This document shows positions 39,906 to 52,900 of a DNA stretch of 64,000 nt, piece after piece. The stretch is from positions 9,879,172-9,943,171 of the forward strand of contig CM052354.1 of assembly GCA_028551475.1 (NCBI GenBank). Direction: 5' to 3'. The stretch comes from Casuarina equisetifolia (taxonomy: Eukaryota > Streptophyta > Magnoliopsida > Fagales > Casuarinaceae). The position numbers and the translations under genes are program-made. Each line of letters begins with the position of its first letter. The stretch's first letter is position 1. The notes under the pieces were generated by a model. It was not told the DNA's origin and did no database searches. It saw nothing but the letters and a program-made list of their open reading frames with translations.

Positions 39906-42490
39906 GACTTGCCTGCAACCCATCCACCGGAGCTGGTCTCCTTCTTGGCAGCAGGATTCTTTTGTTTGTATAAGGCAGCGTGTATCTCCATTGTCAAGTT
40001 TCGAGATTGTCTATTATGGGGTTTTGCAATTGATGTGAAAAGAATCAGTTGTTTTCACTTCGTTCCACCGAATTTCACACGTTATCAGAGTGGGTCGATA
40101 TATCCTCCTTGTACCTATGGTTCGTTCAAACTGGAAAATTTCAGACTCTGTTCAAACTAAAATCCCTCATTTTCTTCATGCTCTGTTTTCACTACGCAAC
40201 GCGTAAACCTGTGATTGACATGCAGAGACACTGCTTTGTTCACCAGCCAGGCTTCCGTGAGACTCCATGATCAATTAACCAATACAAAAGCCATTTGTGG
40301 CTCATTCTTCCTTCCCATTTCCGTTTTTGAAGTGCCAAACATGAAACTGCTCAGTTTCCTCTTCAGTCGGCAACGACAAGGATGTCCCAAGCAATCGGAA
40401 CTCCGTCTGGGAACACTACAAGGACACACCATAAGATGATTGCTCTTCATGTAAGCAAAATAAATTTGCTATATAGAGAAAAATAGAAAAGAAAAAAATT
40501 TTAAAGTACATGTTAAGAAAGGATATATAAAGAACAAAGTTGCTACTAAGATAGGGATGTCCGACACAAAAAAAAAAAAAGCTCAAAACATATATATCTG
40601 GAAAAAAAAAATTGAAGTTTTACTTGATTCCTTGAAAGAGAAGAAAAAAAAGTCATGAAGATAAGTGTTTTCAAAAAAGATAAGACTCTAAACCTTCTTT
40701 TTTTAATACTTCTGTTTTCAATTTACATAAATAGATTAATATAAACAATTACTTGTTTTTTTTTCAACATCATTTCATATCGTGTGCATGTTATTGCAAT
40801 AGAATCATTCAATACTATTTAATAAAATTTAAGGGATCATAGATTTACTTATTCTATAGCCCTTTAAGATCTTCAGTAGTCAACAAATTGAAAAGACAAC
40901 AAGTATACATTATTTCCCGAGGAAGTCATGTATTTACTACCAAATGATTTTGTTCAAAGATGGTAGAATCATTTCGCTATTTGGATAATTCCATCTCTGC
41001 GTACAAATGGAATAAATTTCATAAAAGAATACATATAGCCTCTATTTTAGATCTGCAATTGGCCGAATAAGTTGTATATGAGAGAGAGACAAAGTGGAAA
41101 GTCATAAGCATTCTTTACCCGTTGATTCATAGAAAACCGAGGTATCATCTAGATCAATCATTATTATTGGATACATTTTGCTTTCTTAGGTCTAAAGCAA
41201 TTTCTTGAGGGCTAAGAGCTAAAAGCATTCCCCAAAAGTCACAACAATAAATAATAATAAAACTAATTGGAGAAATTTTTTGAGTAAATCAAAGTTATTA
41301 ATTTAAAGTTTCTTAACCATTATAGTCTTAAAATGTTGTCCAAGAAATTTCAAGCAGGTTGAACCTCACATTGATGGAGAGCGTGAAAGAATTGGCTAGT
41401 CCTCAAATGAAAGGATGCTTTCCTAATTTTTGAAATCTTGAAAAAAGACTTAGTGTTTTATTCTTATATGTTAAACAAATTTTTTTAAAACAAGTTGATT
41501 AGTTGGATGGGAAACAAGATTTTTTATTGTAAAGAAAATATCAAAGTAAGATTTAAGTAATGTGATGTATAACCATTTTTAACATACCCATCAGTTTAAG
41601 GAAGGAAAAGATTTGTTCACAAATATTTTCATTAACAAATAAAATGATATCATACTTCGATTTAAACTTTGATACTACTTTAAAAGTAAATTTTTATTTA
41701 AATTTATTTTTATAAAATAAATATACAATTCATTTTTATCAAAAATATTATAATAAAATCTAAATGACATGACTCACAGGTGGTAACTCTAGGCATTTTC
41801 TCTTAGGCTCTTCAGTTGTACACTCCGCTACTGCAGTAGTATTGGGCTGCCCTCAAGTCCGATACACCTCTTGAGTCAAGACTTTCTTGTCTGTTGGTGT
41901 ATCGTTTAGTCAATCGGGCTGGAAGGGTTTGTTTAGAACTCGCATATCAGACGGACTCTTTTAGGTTCATGGATGTTGTGATGACTTTGTGGAGAGATCC
42001 ACGACGCATCAAGGGTTGTCGGCCTTTTCTGTGTGCAATGGACTTTGTTGCTAAGCCCACCTTTTTGGCAGTTACAAACAGGAAATGAGAAAACCATTGT
42101 CAATACAATTCATTTCTCGACAAAATCCCTGAAAATTCAAAGTCCTTGTACCCACATCTATAACTACAATCCAAGTTCCAGCATAAATGCCTTACATGCG
42201 CCTAGTTTATCATAGCACAAAGCATAATAAGGTCATTTTATCCAATAAATCTTAACATGGAAAGGCTGCACAGCATTTGCAAAAACCATATCATGAACAA
42301 AACAAGTGAAAAACGAAGAGAAAGGAAATGGAAAAAAAAAATAGCAACATGCTTTCTATAATAAAATACGTATTCTTTGATTGAAAAAACAATAAGAATA
42401 AATTTAAATTGTGGGTTATTTACATGACCGAAGTAGATACTGCAAAAATTGACAAGTGTAAACCTCTAGAATTATCCCCTCCCTAACTCA
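39906..42490. repeat. Intergenic; diverged copy of the 11.3-12.2 kb repeat
   Basis: 39906-40440 is unclassified. 40441-41180 is AT-rich with several A runs. About 41190-42120 is the counterpart of 11340-12180. No gene was found. Confidence 0.5.
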
Positions 42491-42830
42491 GATTATTAAG
42501 GTCCATTAGTTTGTCAAAGAAATAAGATTTTGGTGTTTTTATACTAACATAACTTAGCTAATTCTTTATTGTTTTCCCAAAAAACGCACACTTTTTTTTT
42601 CTCTCTTGAATTGCATCTTGTCGATGTCGATTCAGTTCAAGCTAATAACTTCATTTTAAAAGAGTAAATTTTTTCTTTTGGCTAACACATTTATTGTTAT
42701 ATGTACTATGCACAAGAATATTGGAAAATTGCTATTTTTAACACAATCTTCTTATCTTAGTATTTATTAATGGTTGGTTGAATATTGTAATGCATTAATA
42801 GTCCTTAGAAATATAAAACCTGTAGTGGAA
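42490..42830. repeat. Copy of the gene C 3' flank block
   Basis: Matches 34230-34480: AATTGCATCTTGT, TTCAAGCTAATAA, AACACATTTATTGTTATAT, then CAATCTTCTTATCTTAG and TTAATAGTCCTT. It stands apart from any resistance gene. Confidence 0.7.
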
Positions 42831-43285
42831 CAAGCTCGGGAAACACATGTTAACAACCAATCTTCTAAAATCCCAATGGTTAACAATAAAGCGTATAAAA
42901 TAATTTTGCTTACCCTCAACCTCGACAACAATCTTTACCTGAAGACAACATGAATTGTTAAATATATCACTAAATATTAATCCTTTCGGCAATCAAATTA
43001 CAAAGAAACAATCAAAAAAATTGTGGAAACAATTCATAGGTCCACATGATCCATGTAAATACTAGGTCCTTACTCCATAATGCCCTTGCCCTTCTCCATA
43101 CTAAGCCTTGTTAAGAGGAGGGCCGATCGTTGCCAACCATGAGATAAAACGAAAGACTCTAAAACTTTCAAACTTAATAAGCCTTCGTCATTATTGTTTC
43201 AGAATCTTTTACTCGAAGGTTACTTTGGCTCAAACAAAGTTTTGGACGAATACTATGTGAAGGAATGACAATGAGAATATAATAT

Positions 43286-43784
43286 CTACACCCAGATCAA
43301 GTATATTTCATCATCTGGAACATCATGCGTCAAGAATCTTTTTAAATCTTTTGTTATTTCCTCATAATTTAGTCTTGATTTCCCTTTTTCTGACAAACGA
43401 ACTGAAGCAATAATGATATCTCTATCAATAACTCCATCAATTATTCCATATTGAACTGCTTCTATACGAGACATGTAATGATCCCTATCAATATCTCTCT
43501 GGACTTGCTCAAATGTGCGACTAGTGACTTTTGAAATAATTCTTGTCACATAATTTTTATTATGCATGACTTCTTGGGCTTGAATTTCCACATCTATTGC
43601 TTGGCCACTAGCACCGCCAAGAGGTTGATGAATCGCGATCCGTGTATTGGGTATTGCCAGACGCTTGCCTTTAGCGCCACCTCCAAGGATGACGGAAGCG
43701 GTTGATGCTGTTATGCCAAGTGCCGCTACTATGGAAACGTTGGCCTTCCCCAGCTGTAGAACATCATAGATGGCCATTATAGCA
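43286..43784 (-). pseudogene. CLPP4: CLPP4 (plastid Clp protease subunit) 3' fragment
   Basis: The family forms the serine-protease core of the plastid Clp complex. The fragment starts just after a splice acceptor (CTGTTTCAG, exon begins 43784) at AIMAIYDVLQLGKANVSIVA and runs open for 165 codons to the stop at 43286-43288. The catalytic triad positions are present: Ser in GITASTAS, His in IHQPLGGASGQ, Asp in DRDHYM. The tail FLTHDVPDDEIY matches CLPP4 rather than CLPP3/5, with a short extension (LIWV). Expected upstream exons (transit peptide, FINSPGG handle) were not seen in the next 1.7 kb; that DNA is cluster repeat also found at 12.2-12.8 kb. The lack of lesions suggests a recent fragment. 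It could be transcribed but cannot encode a complete subunit. Confidence 0.85.
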
Positions 43785-46700
43785 CTGAAACAGATAATGA
43801 GAGTAATATAAAATAAGCAAGTAGACAAAGCTCTAGATCGTTAAGTTGAGTCCAGCTAGAGTGACCCAGTGCAATTCGTTTGAAAGCAAATCCTTGCAAA
43901 AAGAAAGTCGTGGGCTGGAGATGGATTTGGGTCCACATGTTTTGGCACGATTGTTGGTGGAGCCGGACTTCATGGACCCTTGTGAGAAGTAGTGCAGGCC
44001 CTTGAATGTTGGGCTGATTGATTGGTATTATGGGCTACAAAGGAAAAAGGAGCCTCATTGAACTGAAAATGCCTAGAAGTGATTGCCAGATAGTCCGATA
44101 TGTGAGCATCGATATCCGTTATTTTTTATGCTATGGCTCATGAAAGTGTTAACACTAGATCTAGGAGATAATGAATTTATCTTGTGCAACATCCCTTAGA
44201 TGTGGGAAATATTCACAACAAAATACAGTAAGAAAAGAGTAATCAAGCTACTTTGTCTATGATAAAAAAAAATTGGAAGAAGACTTTAAATCCAAAATAG
44301 GAAGGAATGCCAATTTCTTAAGAACACTACAATTGGAAAAGCTTTAACCTAGTATTTCTTGGAAAAACCTGCCTAAAACATCATAGCAAGACCAATTTAG
44401 TTATATGTTTGTGTTTATTTTTAGCAATTTTATTTTGTTGAGGTGTGGAATGACATGAAAATTAATCAATAATTTTGTTTTATAAGTTCAATGGCTGCAG
44501 AATTTTAGCACATTCATGTTGTCATGAATGGATAAACAGATATTTTTATTTTTTTTTGTTATTTTGCAACCATAGTAAGATTATGTTGGAAAAACATCTT
44601 ACTTTTTTCTCAATTTACGTACTCCTAAGTCAAAATATAAACAGAGAAAACTTGAAAATATTGGAAATAAAGCTGTTGCAGAACCGTAAACTTGTATTTT
44701 GATTTCTCAAAACTAGTCAGTTGTACTATTTATAAATAAGTATACATTGCATTTACAGGGGAATATCCTTGGATGCTAATAAATGAGTTACGAGAGAATA
44801 TAAGCCACATTAAGGTTAACAGCTTTCCTAGATGTGGAACTCTTGTCTTCCATACACGCCACACACACCAAGCATTATTAGGCTCAAGGTTGGAAGGGAT
44901 GGAATAGATTCAACTTGAACCTTGATATATCTAGTTAGAAAGGCCAAAGGCCCAACTCAAAAACTAATTCAAAGATTAAAGGATCCTATTTAATTTATTA
45001 TAAGTATAAGAAATGGACTTATCTTTCCAAAAAGCCTTGTAAAGAATAGGGAAATTGCTATTCATAAAGTCAAGAAACTTGATATTTAAGACTAGGGTGG
45101 AACTATCTCCAACACCTCCTGTATGTGCAGCTTGTTAGGAACAAATGTGGAGATAAACCCACATCTAAATGGTAATCACGATAGGGACAAAGTGAGTAAG
45201 GAAGGGCCATTACTAGGACCGCCCAAGACCAAATCTGTTCTAATATTATATAAAAAGCAGGTCTATCTCTCCAAAAGGCCTTGTAAAGAGTATGAAGACC
45301 ATTACTAATAAAATTGTAAACTCAGCATCTAAGACCAGGGTGGGATTGTCTTAAACATTTATACTTAATTTTAGGAATTTTAATTTTCAATTTGGTACTC
45401 TCATATTTTACATAGGCTGGACAGTTTTCGGATAGGTGCTAACAACAACCCCAACTATTTGGCCTCAATGGGAGGAATTCTCTCACTATCATTCTTTATC
45501 AAGGACCAGTCTTGAAAAGGCTAATTGTAGTATACGCAGTACAAGAAGTTTTCAAAATTCCAATGTAAACAAGATAGTTTCATAAACGTTTTCTGGCTGC
45601 GGTGATATTAAGACTGACTCAAGTTATGTTTGACGCCATTACTAGCTGCTTGACTGCTCACACCTTCTAAGTTTGCTCACAGAAACGGCTGTCACAATGG
45701 AGCCATTTGTATGATGGAGTCTCCCTTATTTTCAAGTTAGGGGCATATCTGGATTGGGCTTTTTCCCATTTGGGTTTTTCATCAAAGGATGGGCCCATGT
45801 TCAAAGGTGATTGAGCAATTAGCACACCAACTTTGACCATAATTCTAATGCAAATTCCTTTTAAGTTTGCGAGGAAAATGATGGTTGCTTGGTATTTTGA
45901 ACGTCTTTTTTCTTCCCCCTTTTTTTTTAAGTTTCATTTTTGTTTTCTAACAAGAAAGCCAGGTGCTTGAGCATCAGCACTTTTTGTGAATGCATTCTTG
46001 ATGTTACTAGTATGTCTGGATAATATTATATGTCCGTCGGTGCGCCAGCATGCCATATCCCGTCTGAATGGTGAAAACAGAACCAACCTCGCCTGTGTGA
46101 AAGCCTTGAAACTTTCGGAATGGCATCGCAATCGGGTGGGCTGGAAGGCATCCTCTCAGTTTTATTATTCCCATAATGGAGACCTAAAAAAATACAGTTA
46201 TCTGCTTTCCGTCTTGTTTAATTAATTTGACCTATTGCATGATAGGACCAACGGAATCCAAAGCTTAGGTTGTGTTAGAAAAGAAAAGAAAAGATGTGCT
46301 CCAGCGTGCGTGTGAAAATTGCAAGTCCGGGTCACCTTCAGAGGCAGCCGTAGTAGAGAGGGCTGATAACAAACATTTACCAAAAATCATTTCCTAATCT
46401 ATTCATCTGGGTTTTCTAGCGGTAAAAAAATCTCATTTGCAACAGTTAGGATTTTGGGCTTTCTTCCACTTGCTCAGATATACAGAACCGGTTAGTTTCT
46501 CTTCTTTCAAATTTCCATTTTTTTTTTCCCTAATAATGAATTGTTAGTGAGTTTGCATGAATTAAAGGTTTTCAATGATTTTTCTTTCTGCAGAGATCTG
46601 TTTCCTGGGGCTTATGCACTCTGGGCGGCTGTAATTATGATATGTATGGTGGGAATTATGCTTCATTTCGGGTGTGAAGTTGGGGCACCGAAAAAAGCTT

Positions 46701-47566
46701 TGAATAGATTCGGGTGTTCTTTGGTTGATTGTGTGTCAGTGAAATCTAATTGATTCAAGCACTATTAGTATTTATGTTCTGATGGATGACACTAGGCTAA
46801 TTGTGCTCATACATATCTCCAAATTTACGTGAATCTCGAGTTGCTTTCACATGCCACGTCTCTTATTAATTTATTAAAGTTAGTAGGACTCTGTTTCGGT
46901 CTTCACTAAAATCAATCATGTTACTTTTAGATTATGCATAGATATAACCAAAACAAATTAAAAATGATTGTTATGTCCGAACAATTTCATTAGGTACCTA
47001 CTTCACTTGTACCAGGCGAAAGGGACATCAAAGGACAATAAAATTTGGACTTAAAATGAAGACATAAAATAACAAAACCATCGATTCATTGGTTTCATCT
47101 TAATTCCAAAATTCATTCAAGAGTTGTAACTCCACCTCAGCAATTAAGGTTTTTTAATCATCTTTTATCCATAAATCATCATTGTTTTCCAATCCCGCAT
47201 ATACACGGATTTAATCACCCCTGTTAGTAGTGATGCTATCTTCTTTCTGGTCCAGTAAAAACTGACTGCATTAGCGGTCTTGGGAGGGTTGAGACTTAAG
47301 ATCTGTTTCCGGGGACTTATGCACGCTGGGGTGGCTGTAATTAGGATATGTACGCTGGATGAGTTATTTTTCATTTTCGGGTGTGGAGTTTAGGCATTGA
47401 AAAGAGTTTTAAAAAGATTCCACTCTGATCTTGGTTGACTGCACATAATTAAGCAGCCAATCAAATTTGATTTTGTGCGCGTGACGTTTGAGTGGGCCCT
47501 ACGACGGACATAAAATCGCATACAAGTAAAAGAACACCATTGGCCGGGCGGGTCCACCGCTGCTCC
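43785..47566. repeat. Intergenic; dispersed cluster repeats
   Basis: 43790-44000 resembles 12195-12250 and 12640-12800. About 45490-45910 resembles 20640-20960 and 28120-28500 (TTTTCTGGCT, GACGCCATTACTAGCTGCTTGACTG). About 46040-46140 is related to 18370-18470 (TCTGAATGGTGAAA). The 44000-45480 part shows nothing recognisable, although AAAAAGCCTTGTAAAGA and AAAAGGCCTTGTAAAGA recur at about 45030 and 45275. Confidence 0.5.
46594..46753 (+). other. Open hydrophobic segment, best-preserved of three related copies
   Basis: After an acceptor-like TTTCTTTCTGCAG the frame reads RDLFPGAYALWAAVIMICMV then GIMLHFGCEVGAPKKAL and on to a TGA at about 46753. It has one strongly hydrophobic stretch. Related, broken copies begin at 13264 and 47299, all starting at AGATCTGTTTCC. 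I do not recognise the family; it might be a small membrane-protein exon or a repeat. Confidence 0.35.
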
Positions 47567-47625
47567 CCATCGAAAGATACCTGACAGAGTTGACTTATTT
47601 ATTGATGATGAATATATTGGATGAG
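47567..47625 (+). pseudogene. Extreme 3' tip of an NB-LRR gene
   Basis: Reads RKIPDRVDLFIDDEYIG followed by TGA, matching the last 17 codons of pseudogene B. It is followed directly by the same 3' flank (GTTTTCTGTTAT, then ATCCGCCCATCATTCTGA). Nothing upstream matches the gene, so a breakpoint lies at about 47565. Confidence 0.85.
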
Positions 47626-49790
47626 CGAGAAGGCTTCACGAGTTGCGTTTTCTGTTATATAATCCGCCCATCATTCTGAAGGCGACAGCCAGATGTTCAG
47701 CTTTTACAGTTAGGTAATAGTTCTTTTCGGTCCATTAATTACAATATGCTACTTGTTTTTTATACTAACGTTCTTAAACTTCTCATTTTTTCCTGGTCTA
47801 AAACATTTTATTAATCACACTAATTTCCTTTCACTTAACACTAATTTAAATTTTTTCTTCCTTTTTGTTTCATTAGTTGCACGGAAAATAGTCTCGATAT
47901 TTTTCCTTTTTCTTTTCTTGTGTTAAATTGCAACATGTTTTGTTATATCTAGTACGCGCAAAAATGTAACATGTTTTTCTTTGGCATAATCTTCTTATGT
48001 TAGTGGGTTTTGGGGTATTTGTTAACTGGCTAAATATTCGAACTCTATAATAGTCTTTGAAACATTAAAGCATTTGTGTTTCTATTGGATAAGTATGTTT
48101 TTGGTTAATTCGTTTATGGGATAATGTTAACACTTTGGTCTTTTGTTCATCTCAGGGAGCTAACTAGTCTTTAGTGAGTTATGAAGGCTAATAATTAATG
48201 AGGTAATATTTGATGAGAAGTGTTTGCCGCCTGTCAGTTCTTCAAATCCGTCGTTCCAGTCTAAATAAAGAAGACTACATGATTTTCTTTTTGTTGCCAG
48301 CAAAAATTGCTAAGAAGGTTTTGTAGAACTAGAGATGCCTGGATGCTTGTGAATTTAAAGGTTTGATTTTGTGATCTATGTTTCTGGAGGTCTCTCTCTC
48401 ATTGCCTTTCCTAATATTCCTTGTATTTCGTTCTATAGTGTTAGCTTTCATGGTAGGGAATCTCTTTTTTCATAGGCCCAGAACTGAAATTGTGCAGCTG
48501 CTGTCTCTGAGTCTTCTTCTTTAGGTGGGAACGTTTCTCTCATAAAGGGGTCCTTTCTTTACTGTCAGTGGAGCTGGGCTTGCATTGCAACCTCCCAATA
48601 TTTTTCTGAGTTTGGACCATTTCTTAAGGCAAAAAGAAACATGTAAAGAGATTATTTGAATTAGGCACTTCGTTTCCCAATACTTTCCTATGGTTTCTCA
48701 CTCACAATTAAGCCATTTGTTCAACATAAGAAAATACTTCTATAGGTGGAATGAAAAATTAAGTATTACCTTCAATATCTAGTAACTCAAATTTGACCTT
48801 AATTTACTGATATAGACACTTTGTCATTTCTATTGAATAGGTATGGGAAGTTTGGTGGCTATTACCTGAAGTTCTGAGGTGGCTGGAAGTCGAGATAAGA
48901 GACTTCATTTTTGTCTGAAGTGAAGTTTTAGATTGCTACATAGCATCTTTTCTCCCCAAATTTTTGAATGTGACAAAATGTAATAAACGGTAATAGGTAT
49001 TTTCTATTGGTAATTTTTTATTTCTGTGAATAGTTTCTTTCTTGAGGTTATTTGACCTGAAATGATGCTTATATACATTATTGATCAAAAGAATCTCATA
49101 ATCTTTGGATCCTCAGGGCGTGCTTTGAAGTAAAAGCCCAAAAACGTAAAATACCATGACCCGACATATCTTACAACCAAGAAGCCGACCTGAGAAATCT
49201 GGAAGGTCCTCTTTTCAGATGCTATCAGTTAGTAGCAGGTCTTACAAACACATTGAAAGAGCCTAGGAGAAAGAGGGAGGAAGTGTATAAACGTATAATG
49301 ATGTCATTTTCAACCAATAGTAAAGACACCAAAAACGTAGTGGTAAACTACTGATCTCAGATTTGCCTATAGATTAGTTCACTCAAGATTGCAAGGTATT
49401 CTTGCTTGTTGTCAAGACCTAGAATAGTAGATATAATTCCTCTCCTAGGAAATGAAAATTTTCAACAAATTTGGCACTTTATGGTACAAACATACTCTGA
49501 CAATGAACCAGCATGCACCATTTCGTTCTTTCAGTTGATAAAGTAGCAGAGCATGTGCTCTTAGGATATTGAGATTGGGAACTAAAGGCCAGTGCTCGGA
49601 ATTCAGGTCGGACGTGACAGCCATGTGGCTGCCCTGGTGGATGATCGGTTGGTTCTAAAGAGAGCGAACCACACCCTATGATGCAGCAGTAACTCTCCGT
49701 TCATATAGCAGCCCGAGTTTCACACTGAACGGGAAGTAAGTGGCCCAAAGCGTGGAGCTAGATCCATAACCAATCAAGGCTTGTGGGCTT
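47626..49790. repeat. Resistance-gene 3' flank copy, duplicate of 38.1-39.9 kb
   Basis: Begins with flank matching 25660-25790, then a truncated cassette start (TTAGTTGCACGGAAAATAG at about 47872), then the blocks shared with 16820-17340 and with 38130-39905. No intact gene. Confidence 0.75.
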
Positions 49791-49919
49791 TTTTCTTATT
49801 AGATGTAGGCAATAAATCTCACATTGCTAGAGTGTGGGTTTGTGGAGAAGTTTATATGTTAACAATTATCCTCTTGATTGGTTATTGAGTTTGTGGCAAT
49901 AAATCTCACATTGCTAAAA

Positions 49920-52900
49920 TGTAAATTTTTTTTGAAGTCTATCCTTACGTAGGATTAAAAATTGAAAGTGCTTGAGAGCTTGTTAAATGAGAACAAATTT
50001 CTAAAGTTTATCATTATGAAGAATTGCAAAGTCAAGGTACTTAGGTGATTGGGAAATGTGAATATTTTGAAGTCTTATCACTATGAAGACTCACAAAGTG
50101 AAGGTGTTTAGGTAATTGGTGAATGTGAACAATTTTCCTAAGTTTCCTAAATAAGAAGACTTATATGTGAAAGTGTTGAAAGAATATTATTATAATTACT
50201 AAAATTGTTGAATGTAGCTAATTTTTGCAAGTCTATCACTACAAAGACATGAAAGTGAAGTTGCACAGCTTATTGAAGAATGTGAACACTTTTCAGAGGA
50301 AGACTTATAAAGTGAAAGTGAAAATATGAACAAATTTTTGAAACCTATCACCATGAAGACTTAAAAAGTGAAAGTACTTGGGTGATTGATAAATGATGAC
50401 AATTTTCTAAAGTTCATCACCACAAAGGTGTTTAGGAAATTGGTGAATGTGAACAATTTTCCTAAGTTTGCTTAATAGGAAGACTTATGTGTGAAAGTGT
50501 TGAAAGAATATTATTGTAATTATTAAAATTGTTGAATGTAACTAAGTTTTTAGAAGTATATCACTACAAAGACTTAAATGTGAAGTTGCACACTTAGTGA
50601 AGAATGTGAGAACTTTTCAGAGGAAGACTTATATAGTGAAAGTACTCGTGATTTGAAAATATGAACAAATTTTTGAAATGTATCACTACGAAGACCTAAA
50701 AAATGAAAGTACTTAGGTGATTGACAAATGAGGACAATTTTCTAAAGTTTATCATTAGGAAGAATTCCAAAGCCATGGCTATTTGTGAAATGAGAAGATT
50801 TTGAAGTCTTACCACTATGAAGGCTCAAAAGTAAAAGTGCTTAAGTGGTTGGTGAATGTGAACAATTTTTGTAAGTTTGCCACTACAAAGACTTACAAAT
50901 TGGAAATGCAAATTAGGATTGCTTTTCAGCATTCCCAAAGAAAGAAAAAGAAAAAGAAGGAGATTATGAATTAGACAAGAACAAATTTGTTAAGAGTTTA
51001 GGTTATCATGTCAAGGAAATTAATCAAAACACTTTAAAACTATTAAAACCCAAAACACTCATCTAACAAACAGAGTAACTTTTGATAACAATTTGATTTG
51101 CATTCTATGATGCTTTTTACCTAGAAAAGAACTAAGAGTCATTGAAAGGAAGGATTGGATTAACTACATCTAATTCTAAGGCTAAATCCAACAAGTTTCA
51201 AATGCAACACTCTTTTGAAACTCCAAAAGCATCTATTTGATGTTTTTAGATTTTATTTGATTTTAAATGTGTGGGTTTTCTGTCATTTTTTTTATTTTCC
51301 ATAATAAATAAGTCAACATAAAAACATTTTCACCTATGTCCCTATTTGCATCTTTTTTAGCATTTAATATTTTTATCTTATCTATAAAAACACAAATAAG
51401 GGATTGTTGATTTTGATTGGTATTTCAAGATGAAGTCTCCTATAGTGATAGTTATCTATTAGAATTCTAGCAAATTCATAATGTTTTATATTAACTAGCA
51501 CTTATTGCAAGACTTGTAACTACATGTAAATTCACCATTGAGGTTATATAGAGTTGTTCTTGGTTATGGTCCACTTGAAGAGCACTACTTAATGGTGTAA
51601 GCCTAAACCCAGAGTCAACTATTGAAGAAGACTTCAAAGGTTGATATTATGGCTGTTAAAATTATGGGATTTGATTAATTTTCTAATGACTACAATTACA
51701 AGACAAAACGCCAAAGTGCAAATGTGAGTGTATAATTTGAACAATTATGAGATTAAGACTTATAAAGTGATAGTGTTAATGTGATTGGAAATGTGAACAA
51801 ATTTTTTTGAAGTCCATCACTATGAAGGCTTCAAAGGATATATTATTGTGATTGTTAAAATTGTTAAATGTGACTATTTTTCTTTTCATGTCTACCACTA
51901 GAAAGACTTGAAAGTGAAATTGCATGCTAATTGAAGAATGTGAATACTTTTCAAAGGAAGACTTATAAAGTGCAAGTGCTCATGTGATTGGAAATTGTAA
52001 ACAGTTTTTTGAAGTCTATCCCTACGTAGAATTAAAAAGTGAAAGTGTTTAGGAGATTGTTGAATGAGAACTATTTTCTAAAGTTTATCATTTTGAACAA
52101 TTACCAAGTCAATATACTCTAGTGATTGGGAAATGCAAATATTTTGAATGTGAACAAATTTTTTTGAAGTCTATCACAACGAAGACTTCAAAGGATACTA
52201 TTGTGATTGTTAAAATTTTTAAACGTGACTACCTTTTTTTTTTTTTCATGTTTACCACTACAAAGACTTGAAAGTGAAATTACATGCTAATTCAAGAATG
52301 TGAACACTTTTCAGAGGAAGACTTATAAAGTGAGGGTGCTCATGTGATTCAAGAATGTAAACAATGTTTTAAAGTCTATCCTTATGCAGACTTAAAAAAT
52401 GGAAGTGCTTAGGAGATTGTTGAATGAGAACAATTTTCTAAAGTTTATCATTATAAAGAATTACAAAGTCAAGTTACTTAAATGATTGAGAAATGTGAAC
52501 ATTTTGAAGTTTTATTACTATGAAGACTCATAAAGCGAAGGTGCAGGTAATTGGTGAATGTGAACAATTTTCCTAAGTATCCTCAATAGGAAGACTTTTG
52601 TGTGAAAGTGTTGAAAGAGTATTATTGTAATTATTAAAATTGTTGAATGTAACTAATTTTTTGCAAGTCTATCATAACAAAGATGAAAGTGAAGTTGCAC
52701 GGCTTATTGAAGAATGTGGACACTTTTCAAAGGAAGACTTATAGACTTAAAGTGCTCATGTGATGGGAAAGTATGAACAAATTTTTCAAGTCTATCACTA
52801 TAAAGACTTAAAAATTGAAAGTACTTTGATGATTGATAAATGAGTAAAAGTTTCTAAAGTTTGTCATAAGGAAGAATTACAAAGTCAAGGGTGATTGTGA

